Source: Tribonema minus
Taxonomy: Eukaryota > Sar > Xanthophyceae > Tribonematales > Tribonemataceae
Direction of reading: 5' to 3'
Assembly: GCA_017506865.1 (NCBI GenBank)
Contig: JAFCMP010000079.1
Coordinates: 496,001-560,000 of the forward strand
DNA: 64,000 nt
Part shown: one piece after another, positions 44,413-57,200 of the stretch
Numbering within the stretch: the first letter of the stretch is position 1
Layout of the letters: each line of letters starts with the position of its first letter
Program-made: the position numbers and the translations under genes
The notes under the pieces: generated by a model
The model's input: the letters and a program-made list of their open reading frames with translations, nothing else
Database searches by the model: none
What the model was told of the DNA's origin: nothing

Positions 44413-46516
44413 AGTACCAGCTCCGCTGAACTCCACATCAACTCTGCCGGTTTCACCACCACTCCTGCCCCGCTGAATCCCACATCAAGTCTGCCGGCTT
44501 TGCGTTTACGTATGGTGGCTTCAGGCGCGGCACTTAGAGCAGTGAGCGCGGTTCAGCCGTCCTCCTTGGAGGCCGACTGTAGTTTGACACAGTTGCGTAT
44601 AGATCACGGGTCAGAGTTAGACTGTATCCGTAATCACACCTGCACACGGCCTGTGTGTGCACTGGTGGTATTCTCTGGGCGGCCAAATGGTCTTTCAACG
44701 CTGCGGTCTTCTCTGGGTGTTCGTGTGGCACTGCCAAGAGTAGAGTGGGCATCAAACAGTGCGAACAGTGGGAGCGCGCAGCGGACCTTGCGCAGAGCGT
44801 TGCAGAAGCCCTTCTTTGCAAGCAACAGGGGGGGGGGGGGCAGGGCCTCTGGCTTGGGCATACAGAGGGCAGGAGGGGGGTTGTTTGAGACCCGTCCTTA
44901 CCCTTCTCAGATTATCAGTCAACCTGGCACCTGTGCGATGATAATGCACCTGGACATACCTACGTGAGCGCCTCAAAGCACGAGCAGTTCCATTTCCCGC
45001 GCCCGCGCAACGTCAAACAGTGGGGCTGGCGCCACAGGATGCTGATATGCACGTTAATCAGCCTGTCACTTCACCTTAATGTACATGACTCTGGTATGCC
45101 CCTCGCAGCGCCACCTGAGGCGGCTGCACGCACACAAGTCTTGTGGGTGTACATAACATGCAGCAGTGCACATCCTGTGTATCCCTGCTGAGTGCATCTC
45201 GTCTGCGAACTCCTTGTTGCGCTGCTTGGGTGCATCTCAGCCAGCACTTTCACAGCTCTCAGTGGCATGTTAGCAATGCGGGGACGAGTATGAGTGACAT
45301 TCAGTGCTACGCCACGCGCGTGCGCGTCGCCGACCCACTGAGGCGGTTTGGCCGCTTATGTCAGTGACTGACTCTTTGATGTGTGTGACGACAGCTGCCC
45401 AGTGGTTGTGAAAGGATCCATTCTTGATGCTACCAGCCGTAGTGTGACACCTAGCGTACGCATGCTGCAAGCATGTAGATCACCAAGGAAGCTACAGGTC
45501 ACCAATGGTGCCATCAACGGTGTAGAGCCATATATTGACTTGCCAGGGGCATGGACATGTTGGCATCAGCTGAGCAGCAGTCAGCGCACCAGTAGGATGA
45601 GAGAATCGGTCACTGCACAGCTCAATTAGTTTGCACATTGGAGTGCGGCGCTAAGTAGCGCATTGGCAGTTTAGGGCATAACAAGGCAACCATATCCACA
45701 CAACTCGTTGAACAACATGTCATTGTGAACACATCACACTATGCAAAAAGAACAACTCACTTAACTCATGCGTGGTCGAGGCAGTGCACGGCAGAAAGGA
45801 CAGCAGCACCTCAGCAGCGATTAAAAAGGTATTTACAAACCGTCATTATTCACATTTTGTAAAACACACAAGGCCGAGAAAGCCACACACACACGCGGAG
45901 TCGGCGAGCCTGGTCGGGCTCAGCACTTCCAATCACGCCAACAGCTGTGACACCTGGCGCTGCGGATCCGCAGCGGCGCCGCCGGCCGCCGCGACGGCTC
46001 CCCGCAGCGCAGCGTCCACATATTCACAAGAACATACTCATCCTGGCCTTTCCGATGCAGCCATCGCTGCACCGCTCGGTCGCTTTGTTCGCCCGCTCGC
46101 TTTGAACACGTGCAGAACCAAACCTATGTACAGTACACGCACCCCCGTGCGGCGCGGGGTGAGGAAAAGGGAGGGGGGGGGGGGGGGAAGGGGGCCGAGG
46201 CCTCGCGGCACACACAGACAACAGTTGGAGCTGAGCGCTGCCACTGCTGCCAGCGTGCCGCGCAGGCCAAGCCCTGTACTCCCGCCCTACACACGACACG
46301 CGTCCCCATTCCCTGCTATTGGCCGCAAGCTATTTACACACCATCCTCGAATACAGGCATCCTCCGACGCTATGTGGTTGTTTTTCGCTGGGACACGCGG
46401 GGCAACAAAGGCCGGGCGGCGCGCGCGCGCCGCCGCCGCAGCCGCCGTCGCCGCGGCGGCGCACGCGCCCGCACGCACACACAGACACTACATAAATGTG
46501 TGGCGGGGGCGCGCGC
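44413..46516. other. Gene-poor stretch downstream of RSH
   Basis: This lies between the small secreted frame and the RSH stop codon. A G-run at 44828-44840 and a second G-rich tract at 46168-46192 are present. A long plus frame at 45772-46590 is a low-complexity shadow. Frames near 44964-45191 (HEQFHFPRPRNVKQWGWRHR) and 45381-45629 have mixed, protein-like composition but no domain or splice model. Confidence 0.35.
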
Positions 46517-48693
46517 CTACGCCATCACCGAGATGGCGTCGCCGTTGCGCAGCGCGTAATCGCGCGGCACTTGGTGCCCGTGGACCATGATCTCGACGCT
46601 CGACGCAGAGCCGCCGCCGCCGCGCGGCGCGCGCGCGTAGAAGCGCTGGATGTTGACGCGGCGCGCGACGTCCGCCGCCGTCGCACTCTTGTCGAGGTCC
46701 CAGATGAGGCCGTCGGGGCCAAAGACAAACACCTTGCGCGACTGCAGCTCGTTGTGCAGCCAGTTGACGAACGCACGCCCGTCGGCAATCTCCGCCGGCA
46801 CGACGAAGCCCCAGCCGGACGCAGCAGGCGCCGCCGCCGCTGCCGCCGCCGGCGCTGGCGCCGCTGGCGCCGCCTTGGCGAGCCAGTCCATGGAGCCCTC
46901 GCCCTTGTAGGAGAAGTGCGACGCGACGCCGAATGACGCCTGCTGGTGCATCTCGAAGCTGCGGATCTGGACCTCAAAGGGGTGCGCGCCCGCGAGGTCG
47001 GCGCCGCCGCCGCTGCAATCACTGCGCGGCATGAGCGCCGTCGCGTGCAGCGAGCGGTAGCCATTGGCCTTGGGCGCGGCGACGTAGTCCTTGAAGCGCC
47101 CCTCGAGCGTCGGGTACAGGCGCCGCACGATGCGCATGGCGTCGTGGCACAGCGCAGTGGAGCGCGCGGCGTACTCGGCATCGCCGTCGCCGGCACGGCG
47201 CCGCGCCTTGAAGACGACGCGCAGCGCGACGGCGTCGTGCACGTCCGCGAGCGCGCAGCGCGTGCGCAGCATTTTGCGCCACATGGAGTACGGCTCCTTG
47301 GCGCGCCCCGCAAGCGAGACGCTCTCCACCTGCGCCATGAACTCGTCGTCCGCCTCGAGCGCCGCCGTCAGCTCCGCACTCGCGCGGTCCAGGACCGCCG
47401 CGTACTCGCGCGCACGCGCCGCCATCTGCGCGCGGATCGCCGCATTCTGCCGCGGGTACAGGCGCGCGAACGCCAGGTCCTGCAGCTCTGCGACGAGCTG
47501 GTGGATGCCGAGGCGGTGAGCGAGCGGCGCGTGCACGCCGAGGGCCTCATGCGCGAGGGCCTTGGCGGCCTGCGCGCGCTCGCGGTTGGCGGCGGCGGGT
47601 GCGGAGGCGGCGGCGCGCATCAGCTGCAGGTGGGATGCCACGCGCAGGATCACCACCCTCCAGTCTGACACCTCCGAGAGGATGAGGTTGCGCAGCCTGT
47701 CGAGCTGCTCCGCGGCCTCCTCGGGGCCCTGAGCCGCGGAGGAGGCGCGCAGGTAGGACTGCGCTAGCGTCTCCAGGCGCGCCACGTGCTCGTATGACTC
47801 CACCAGGCGAACCTGCACAACGGGCGACCAGGTACGGGGAGGCAGTAGGTGTGAGTGGAGTGTGTGCACCATGAGGGTGGGGTGTCTGCACATGTCTGCC
47901 GGAAGTGCACATCACGGGTGCCTGCTTGAATCCGCCAATCTCGATAATGCAGATCGACAACTGCATCATAGCATCCGCTATCCCCACGATCAGTAGAAAA
48001 AAAAAAAAGGAAAACTGTGAGAGAGCGCAGCATCGAGAGACAGCAACTCACCACTCTTCGCCCAAAACGGCGCTGCAGATCTTGAGACGAGGCTCCTGCG
48101 ACGCCAACCGGTCCCCGCTCCGGGCTCAGAGTGCCTGCCAGGATCGCCGCCAGGAGGGCGTCGACATCCATCTCCAGCTCGCCTAAGATCAAGCACATGC
48201 TCACTGAGTGAGCCACCCTCTCCCTTCCCTCCCGCGTTCCGCCATGCACCCTCAGGGCAACCGCCAAAGCTCGTTGCAACTCGGCGTGCTCAACCTGGCC
48301 CAGGTACGGCAGGCCCTCGCGCAGCTTGTCGACGAGGTCGATGGCATCCACCCCGATGGTCGTCAGCCTCAGCGCGTGGTGAGGCTTGCTGATGCGCTTG
48401 GCTGAGGTGCCGAGGCCTCCTCCGGGTGCCCGTCGGCCCGAGATGGTGTTCAGAGTGACGGGTCGCGGGTACAGCGACACGGAAGACTGGCTGCCGTCAT
48501 GAGCGCGTTCGCCGGTGAAGAACGAGTTGGTGGGCCTCCGGGCGTGGGACGTGTGAGGCCGTCGTGCTGTTGCTGCTTGTCGTGTGCTAGACCCTGGTGG
48601 GACGGCGGAGATGGGGCCAGAGTGGAAAGCGTCCGACGCTGCCGCAGTCAGCACCAGGATCGCCGCCTGTAATAATGCTGATGATTGTACCAT
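46517..48693 (-). CDS. Plastid-targeted RelA/SpoT homologue, probably (p)ppGpp synthetase only
   Basis: Two minus-strand exons (48693-48052 and 47812-46517, phase 0) give 645 residues. The N terminus MVQSSALLQAAILVLTAAAS is a signal peptide, followed by DAFHSGPISAVPPGSS and an Arg/Ser/Thr-rich presequence; the Phe near the predicted cleavage point fits the ASAFAP-type motif of complex red plastids. The N-terminal HD region is degenerate: the HD pair is AG in LLAAILAGTLSPERG and the later Asp-Arg is Ser-His (VASHLQLMR), so hydrolysis of ppGpp is unlikely. The synthetase domain is intact (ALRVVFKAR, GRFKDYVAAPKANGYRSLH with the RXKD type charge motif, EVQIRSFEMHQQASFGVASH). A TGS domain ends the protein (VFVFGPDGLIWDLD, VPRDYALRNGDAISVMA). 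The stringent-response alarmone tunes plastid transcription and translation. An upstream Met at 48786 is less likely. Confidence 0.93.
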
Positions 48694-50758
48694 TCGTGTG
48701 CTGATGTGTCCAAGCTTGTGCTGTGGGCCGCTGGCGCCTGCTTGTAAGAAGTTCTGAGACACAAGCTTCTTCTGCAAGTTGCACAAAGAATGTGCTCTGG
48801 CTTCTTTACGGCACTACTGCAACCTCGCGCCCGCTGAGAACTGAAATCTGAGAGGCTTGTTGTTGTTGTTGTCGCTATCGCGTAGGCACTGCTGCCCCCG
48901 TGCGCCACCTAGATGCGATGCGCAGGTTCGCGTGGTCTCCGTCCAACCCGTCTGTTTGCCACCTCGGCCAGCCTCGTGCAAGAACCTGCACTCCAGACGC
49001 GCTGCCGACCTGCAGAAGTAAGCCTTTGCGACCTTAGGCACGACCGCTCGCGCCTGTCGCACTTGATCCCGCTTTTTAGTTGGCACGCTTTGGTTTGAGC
49101 AGAAGCGCGTGCAGTATTTAAAAAGTTGCAGGCGGCGGTTTGTGCAGCGTCATAATTTTGAAAAACTCGCGGCTTTTGCATATGCATTGGCCGCTGAGTT
49201 GCTGACATTGACCTGTAGATACAGGCTCGGGCTGCGCATCGAGTGGATCAATCACCGGACTTGTAGACAATGCATGTAGAGACATTGTGTGATCGGTTCT
49301 GGCCAAGCTTGTTTCCTTCAGTTGGGCGTGCCGCAGACACTGCTGATAACTGCCATGCGCAGGCATGCATTGGTGTGGTTTCAGTGTCAAATCTCATGTG
49401 AGAGCTGACAAAGGCACTGTTTGTGTAAATGTCCATTCGCCATCACTGGCACCGCATCTGTGACACACATGTGGTGGCCATCATGTTGCTAGTGTCCACT
49501 AGGCGTGCGTCAAAGGATAGGCAACATGCAGTGGGGCGGTGCACAAGCTGCACAACACTGCGACCGCAGTTTCTACTTGGCAAATCTCTCTCCTGTTCAT
49601 GCTACTTCACTGTAAATGGTCACAGTATTTGTGACTCATTTCCATGCAACCTGGTGGTGGCGACCAATTTTTTGCTGCTTACTCAGCCCAGGGATGTGAT
49701 GGTTGCACTTGCTATACTAGTGAGCACTGAGGCCATGCAAAAGAAACCATGGTGTGCGCCGATTTCAGGGCCTTCTGGGACATGCAGGAATGCGGCATCA
49801 GGGGGTTTCCTGAGCACTGCCTCCCCACTGAGCATACATTGCAAAGTGGCACGAGGTTTTACATCAAACTGTGCCGCTTGTAACAGCTGCCACCGACGTG
49901 CTTAACAACGAGGTACACATACCTCACCACCTCAATGCCGATGAATATGATGACCTTCGGGATGCCCCTCTTTGGAGTGCACGTGCGAGGGCTGTCGGCC
50001 TTCGGCAGGAGATGGGTAGTGCACTTGGTGAAGCCCATTCTAAGTGCCTTAGCATCGAAATCCACGTACATTGCTGCTCGCATATCGACTCACAAGGCCG
50101 GCTGAGCAGCCAGAAAGTTCACCAGGCAGCAAATGATTATCAAGAGCTCCACACATGTAAAAGTACTTATTTTGCTTTGGATTTGTGCTTTGGATGCAAG
50201 CATGCTGCTCATGGATGCGGAATGTTCAAGGGAGCATAGACTGTAAGGCACACCTGCCAGACACGAGCATAATGCGGAGACCCATGAAGCTCACAACCAA
50301 TGCAACAGAAAGGCGAAGCACAGGAAACACGTGTGCTTGAAAAACAGCTTCTGAGATTACTCATTTCATCAGAGTGTCGAGAGCATGGACGATGCTCTTG
50401 TTCCGTATGGCACAATTCTGAATCATGTGCGTGTCTACGGCAATGCCGGAATGGTCCTGGTGTGAGACTACTGCACACTGAGCTGGCGCGCACTTTGCAG
50501 CCGTCACTTGAGAGGCTGAATTCATTGGGCAAAGCCTGCGCATCATTCATTCACGTTGCTGTTCAACCAGGCCTGGGCTTCACACAGGTGCCAATGGTTA
50601 CACACTGTCACACGTGGGCAGCCCGGATCACTGGTGCTGCCGGCAGAGGCATGGTGCAGGGACTGGCCTATTATTTGGCCTCTCTCCAGCGTTGTGCCAG
50701 TGGCTTCTCAAAGCTCTGCGCTTTTGCACTTTGTGTGTTCATGTGGTGACGACAAGCA
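48694..50758. other. RSH to YAE1 spacer, no confident gene
   Basis: About 2 kb hold the RSH promoter and the 3' side of YAE1. Frames at 49429-49905 (+), 49859-50083 (-, containing MYVDFDAKALRMGFTKCTT) and 50209-50550 (-) have mixed composition but no recognisable domain. They overlap on opposite strands, so at most one of each pair is real. No RNA gene or intact mobile element seen. Confidence 0.35.
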
Positions 50759-51190
50759 TCAAGCGGCTGCAGTGCTCAATTGCAACGCGGGTAGCACCTT
50801 CTCCAGCTCAACCTTTGCCGCAATGGCTAATGAATCACCTTCCTGCTGGCCTGTTACCGTGTCTAGATCGGGAGCTGTGGCCTGTGCTGCCATCGCCTGC
50901 GCTGCGTCTTTCAGTGCGGCGCTCGCTGCATCCCCCAGGGCCCATGACGCTGCGGACAGGGCGCCATAGAGCTGCCCAGCATTCCAGCCTCGGCTGGCTC
51001 CCTCCGCGTACCCCTCGTCGAAGCCCACCTGCAGCGCAGCCTCCTTGCTGGTGGCGTGCGCCTCTCTGAAGCCGTCCACCATGAGGCGTTTCTGTGTGGC
51101 CTGCAGCTCGCGCTGGCTCATGGAGCGGTCGTCGGCGTCAGGTCCAGCATCGTCGCCGTAGAAATCGTCCTCGCCGCCGCTGATGCTCAT
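50759..51190 (-). CDS. YAE1: YAE1-like adaptor for cytosolic Fe-S delivery to ABCE1
   Basis: An uninterrupted 143-residue frame starts at MSISGGEDDFYGDD, 14 residues inside a longer frame; this Met is followed by the conserved part. The Yae1 N-terminal motif is plain: VDGFREAHATSKEAALQVGF, DEGYAEGASRGWNAGQLYGA, LSAASW. It has the GF/GY spacing of the deca-GX3 repeat and matches human YAE1 (GYRDGIDAGK..LQQGFNQGY). Yae1 with Lto1 bridges the CIA targeting complex and ABCE1 (Rli1), the Fe-S protein for ribosome recycling. One or two GX3 Gly residues are replaced by Ala or Ser. It is divergent from UBA1 with 100 bp between starts. Confidence 0.82.
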   Translation of the reverse strand: MSISGGEDDFYGDDAGPDADDRSMSQRELQATQKRLMVDGFREAHATSKEAALQVGFDEGYAEGASRGWNAGQLYGALSAASWALGDAASAALKDAAQAMAAQATAPDLDTVTGQQEGDSLAIAAKVELEKVLPALQLSTAAA

Positions 51191-51290
51191 TCCAAACACG
51201 GTACTCTGAACACACACACACGAAGGCAACAAACTTCAAGATAAAACTTCTTCACTTCTGATCAGATCATTCCCAATTACCCTCTTGCTG
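51191..51290. promoter_or_regulatory. Bidirectional promoter, YAE1 and UBA1
   Basis: The 100 bp between the divergent start codons hold a short CA repeat, an AACTTCAAGATAAAACTTC motif and a CCCAATTA word. The A/T content rises sharply against both exons. An acceptor-like tgttcag on the minus strand lies upstream of the YAE1 ATG. Confidence 0.5.
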
Positions 51291-54200
51291 ATGGCGTCCG
51301 CTGTTGCTATGGACAGCAGCGAGGATGGCAACGGCACCATGGAGGTGGACGAGTCCCTTTACTCGCGACAGGTATGTCCACAACTGACTGGATCCAGGAC
51401 GGAACAGCTCACACGACAACACACCGGAATGATCACCGCCTTTAACGCTGGTTGTGCTGTGCTGTCATCTTCTGTTTGCATCGCAGCTCTATGTTATGGG
51501 CAGGGAGGCTCAGCGCCGCATGGCCACCAGCGATGTGCTGATAGTTGGAGTCAATGGGCTCGGTGTGGAGGTCGCCAAGAACGTGATTTTGGCGGGAGTG
51601 AAGAGCGTGACGCTCTTGGACAGAACTCCTGCGAGCTGGTCGGACTTGGCTGCGCAGTTCTACCTCACAGAGGCGGATATTGGCAAGCCGCGTGCAGCTG
51701 CCTGCGTGAACAAGCTGGCTGAGCTGAACCGCTATGTCAAGGCAAGTGCGATGCGAAATGTGTTTCGTTCGTGGGCTGTACTCCTCATTGCAAGCCTTGA
51801 GGCCTGCATACGTGTGAAATGATTGCACTTGTGATGCAGTGAGCTTGACCATTTCATGCATGGCAGTAAGTAAATGCGCCAAAGCCATTTCTGTCGTGTT
51901 GGGTTTATCAGACGCATGCGCCAGGGACTTGGGCGCAGCAGCATATCACAGCACGCTGCGCAGTGCCCCACGGTGGCTGCCTCACTGTTGTGGGTTGCAC
52001 AAACGGCCTGCGGATTTGAGCTGCTGCCGTGTGCCGCTGTGCAGCAGCAGCAGCGCCGTGTCACCATGCGGCGCACACACTGCTACACACGAGGCACAGC
52101 CTCACGCTCGCCTCCTTGCTTTGATGCTTCTCTCAGGTGTGCCGCACACTCACATGCTGTGTGTTGTGACGCTTACTGTCCGCCTCGCACGTCCGCTCTC
52201 CACAGGTGTCGTGCGTAGAGGAGGACCTCACGACGACGCTCGTGAGCAGGTTCCAGGTCGTGGTGCTGATCGACGTGCCTCTGTCGGTACAGCTTGAGGT
52301 CGATGACTTCTGCCACTCCAAGGTGAGCCACCATACGCAATGCGAGCGTCACATATCGATTGATGCTATGTTCCTCTCTTTCACTTCAAGTCAGAAGTGC
52401 ACCTTCTGAAATGGCAACTTTACCTGGACGCGGTCTGCAGTTCTATTACGTTTTGCGTGTGTCGATTCTCTGCTGGGTCAGCATGTTCGCGCTGCTGATC
52501 GCATCGATACAGTCATGCACGCAGCCCGCGGCTTTGGGCCAGGCTTCAAGAGGAATTCAGTCAAGCCGGGCGTGCATGCCCTTGCCTTGCCGCGCGTGCT
52601 CGTCCAGCGTGCACACGCAGCACGGGCTGGCAACACTGTCACGTCAAGCGCGCGCTGTCACAATGAGCGCCAGCGGCGCTGCGCGCAGCCCTAAAGGAAT
52701 TCCTTGCCCACGCGACTGACGACGCGCACCGTCTCTGTGCACGCGCGGCCGTCGCCGCCAGGGGATCTGCTGCATCGCGGCGGACGTGAGGGGCGTGTTC
52801 GCGTCCGTGTTCTGCGACTTTGGGCCGGCGTTTGTCGTGTCGGACAAGAACGACACGCAGGTGAGTGCGCTCGAGACGTGTTCATTCCTGCGCCAGCACA
52901 GCACGCCAGTTGTCAGGAACCTGCGTCGCTGCTTTCACGCCAGCAGGTCACCTGCGCGGCAGTTGCGTCCGCCTCTGTTTTGGACACTTCGGCGCTTTCG
53001 CCAATTTTCTGCTTACGTGTAGAGCCGCTGTGGCGCAATCGTCTCCGCAACATTGCTGCCATTGGCCATGTCTGAGGGTTTACTACTGTTGAGCGCCTCT
53101 GTGTAGGCACGCACAGCAGTCATCAGCACGGCACGCACTCAGTTTTGGCATTGTAATTGCGGCGTGCCACATCATGTTTCAACTTCAACTTGTCAGCTGC
53201 GCGCCGATGCCACGCCGCGCTGCGCCAGCGCTTCCTCTCGTTGCCACCTGGGCACCTGCGCGCAGTCAATGAGCGCTTTTGCTCTCAACTTGACAGCAGT
53301 GCTCAGCGTTAGCAGTCGCCCATGTGACGCCGCGCTCTAACTTTGTCACGCTGCGATGTGCATATCCTGCAGGCGGTGTCGTGCCTCGTGAGCGGAGTCA
53401 CCAAGGACTCGCCGGCGCTGGTGACGGTCATGGACGATCAGCGCCACCAGCTCGAGACAGGCGACGTCGTGACGTTCGCATCGGTGGAGGTGAGTGGAGT
53501 CGACTCTTTGCAAGACTCAAGTCCTCGAGTCTGAGACCGAGGCTGACTGCCACGGCCAGTGCACCAATGTGGCCATTTCAGCAGGGGCAAAGGCGCATGC
53601 CCCGCCAGCATCCGATCACAGCCCTTGCCTGAGTCGCAGGCTGCGTTTCTGAGCAGGCTGCGCGACGACTCACGAGCGCTTGCGCCACACGCACATCCCA
53701 CATCACTACCTCAACCCAGTGACGTGCCGCTCGCGCCCGTGCGCAGGGCATGCCGGAGCTGGAGGGGCGCGAGTTTACCATCACGGAGCGCACGCTGCGC
53801 GTTGACTCACTAGCGCTTGCGCCACACGCGCGTCCCCTACTTCACTTCAACATGTGACGTGCCGCTCGCGCAGGGCATGCCGGAGCTGGAGGGGCGAGAG
53901 TTCACCATCACGGAGCGCGGCCCGTACGCGTTCGAGATCAACTGCGACACGACGGCCTTCGGCACGTTCGTCTCAGGCTACGTCAACCAGGTCAAGCAGC
54001 CCGTCACGGTCGCGTTCAAGCCGCTGCGCGCGGCGCTGGACCAGCCGGAGCCGTTCATGGAGACGGACTTTGCAAAGTTCGGGCGGCCCGGCGTGCTGCA
54101 CCAGGTGCGCTGCGCGCCTGGCAAGCTCATGTGCCACATTATTTCAAAGTTGGCGTGATGAAGTAGAAGCAGACATGCATGCACTGGCAGAGTTTTGCGG

Positions 54201-57200
54201 CGCTCCTGCTTCGTGAGTGCCTGCAGCGCATGCCTCTCGGATGCCGTCAGAATTCACAGACGTGCACATAGGTGCGGTGCGCTGGCTCATGCGGCGCCGT
54301 GGCCCTCATGGTCAAGCCAGGGCTGGGGCTAAGGGCAGGGTTAGGGTTAGGGTTAGGTTACACCCGCGTGCCTCAGCGCTCAACGCATGAATTAGGGTTA
54401 GGGTCAGGGTCATCACGCCCGCGCTCATCAGCGCTCAATGCACGTGGGGTTTGGGTTAGGGTAACGCCCGCTCCTCAGCGCTCAACACCCACATGCCAAT
54501 CCCGTCGACCCATGCCCCCCTCCGCCCCCTTATCCCCCCTACCCCCCACCGCAGGGCTTCCGCGCGCTGCACCGGTACCGCGCGGAGCACGGCGGCGCGC
54601 TGCCAGCGCCCGGCAACAGCGCTCAGGCGGACGCGCTGCTTGCGCTGGCGCGCGAGCTCAATAGCGGCAGCAGCGACGGCTACAAGGCGGATGGGCTGGA
54701 CGGCGCGGAGGCGGCGCGCGTGCTGCGCGCGCTCGCGAGCACGTCGCGCGGCGTAGTGAGCCCCGTGTGCGCGGCGGTGGGCGGCGTCGTGGGGCAGGAG
54801 GTGCTCAAGGCGGCCTCTGGGAAGTTCATGCCGATACGCCAGTGGCTGTACTGGGACGCGGAGGAGGCGCTGCCGGCGGCGGCGGAGGGCGGCGTGCTCG
54901 CGGTGGAGGAGGTGCAGCCGCAGGTGCGTGCGTGTGCGGCGCGTCACTTCAAGTTGAAGTTTGTGCACATCTGTGTGTGTGTGTGTGTGCGTGTGTGTTG
55001 TGTGTGTTTGCGTGTTGTGGCGAGGACTCGTCCGCGCGAAACCCACTCTCGTAGCTGGAAGTGGGAGTGGCATTGCGCACAGGGGTTGCAGTTAGGTTAC
55101 ATGGCACTGGAATGCTTCGCGGCGGAGCAGACACGTTTGCAGGTGCGCTGCCACGGTTCCTGAGCAGCGTTATCAAAGCAGGTTGTTGACGCGCTCTGTT
55201 GACCACAGTACATAGTGGAGCACTTTCGTAGCGAATGGTGCTGAAGTAGAGAAGAGTAGAGCGGGAGCACGTTGCTGAGCATCACCACGTCTCTTCAAAT
55301 ACAACGCTCACTATATGGATCTTGAGCGTGTCAGAGAAGCTCTGCCAGGAGAGGTGGTGCACGGGGCAGTGTTCACATTACTACAGTTGAAGTCGTTTAC
55401 ATTACTGTAGTTGAGTCGCAGGGCGTACCTTGGGTACTGACGCTAACATGACTACAGCTGAAGTCATGTTGCTGATTGCATAGATAGTGTATGTTGACTA
55501 TCGCGCATTATGCTGATACAACGCCAGTAGGCTCTGGCAGGGTCAGTTGAGGCGGTCACTGCTCATACTCACTACTACAACAACGCAATAGGTCAACGAG
55601 ATTGACAAGCAAAAACACAATCAACCAAGCTCTAATGGAAGGCCAGCTTTAACCTGTCACACAACTTTTGGCAAGTCCTGACTGCCTTAGAAATCTCCAC
55701 AAAAAAAGTAATGAAGTAATGCGCTCAAGGGAACCACGCCTTTCATGGTGTGTTATCACAGCGGTCGTGACCGATGAGTGCAGTAGACTCGGGCCAGCGG
55801 CACGGCACCGGTGTAGACACTTGCTCATGTGGCAACTTTGTCTCAACCTGCAAGTGGTGTTCATTCTGGCCATAGTTGTGCTGCATCACGAAACGCACAA
55901 CTTCAAGGGTAAAGTAACTGTGCCTTGCAACATATCATGACGTATGACTTAAAGCTTGCAACGTACTGTGATGTATGACCGTGAGGGTAGCATGGCTGCT
56001 GACCAGTTGCTCGCTACATGACAACTCTGAAGCGCGCAGCCATGTATGTGGCTCCACGTGTTGAAGTTTGTAGAGTCTGCAACAATGCAGCACACTGCAC
56101 ATGGCGTGGCACGTCACCTCTACCACCCTACGTGCAGACTTCAATGATTCTTTTGCTGTTCACTGGTATCCTGCCATCGTGTGCTGCCGCTACGCGGTCC
56201 GCGGCACACTACTTGGTCGGCGCATGCGTCAACATGCATGATTTCGAGTATATGCTATGCTTCAACTGTTTTCGTGCGCCACTCATGCGATTTAGCCCCC
56301 TGAAGATTTGACTGCCGCCGCAAATCGAGTGCAGTCGTATACGCTCACCCTAAGCCTAGCTACGTACGCCGTCTCTCCACATCAGTGCCAGCGTGTGCCC
56401 CCTCACCCCCTGCCCCCCCCCTCCTTCCCCTCACCAGAACTTCAACTCCTTGTGCGTTCTGACCCCCCCCCCCCCCTCCCCCCTCGCCAGAACTGCCGCT
56501 ACGACGGCCAGATCATGGTCTTTGGCAAGGTTTTGTGCCCTCTGACCCCCCCTCACCCCCTGCCCCCCACCCCACCCCCCCCACCCCCCCCCCTTCCTGC
56601 CCCACCAGAACTGCCGCTACGATGGCCAGATCATGGTGTTCGGCAAGACGCTGCAGGCGGCGCTCGGCGCGCAGAACCTCTTCCTGGTCGGCGCCGGCGC
56701 GATCGGCTGCGAGATGCTCAAGAACTGGGCCATGATGGGCGTGGGCTGCGGCCCGGGGGGCGCGATTCACGTAACTGACATGGACCACATCGAGCGCTCC
56801 AACCTCAGCCGCCAGTTCCTGTTCCGCGAGGAGCACATAGGGAAGCCCAAGAGCGCGACGGCGGCGGCGGCGGCGCGCGCCATGAACGGGGACATGAAGC
56901 TGAGCGCGCACGAGTTGAAGTGCGCGCCCGACACGGAGGGCGTCTTCAACGACGACTTCTACGCGCACCTCACGGGCGTGTGCACCGCGCTCGACAACGT
57001 GGAGGCGCGCCTGTACATGGACCAGGTGAGAGGGGGCTGCACGGGCACTTGAAGTTGAAGTACACTTGAAGTTGGAGTTATGTGCACTTGAAGTTGAAGT
57101 GCGCACGGAGGGCGTCTTCAACGACGACTTCTTCGCGCGCCTCACGGGCGTGTGCACAGCGCTCAACACCGTGGAGGCGCGCCTGTACATGGACCAGGTG

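Noticed and set aside
45772..46590. 272-residue plus-strand frame overlapping the RSH 3' end
   Set aside because: Low-complexity Ala/Arg/Pro text antisense to RSH and its presumed 3' UTR; no domain.
47900..47990. An extra RSH exon (frame with GIADAMMQLSICIIEIGGFKQ)
   Set aside because: Joining 48052 directly to 47812 keeps phase and gives the family's expected continuous sequence, whereas this segment matches nothing in RSH proteins.
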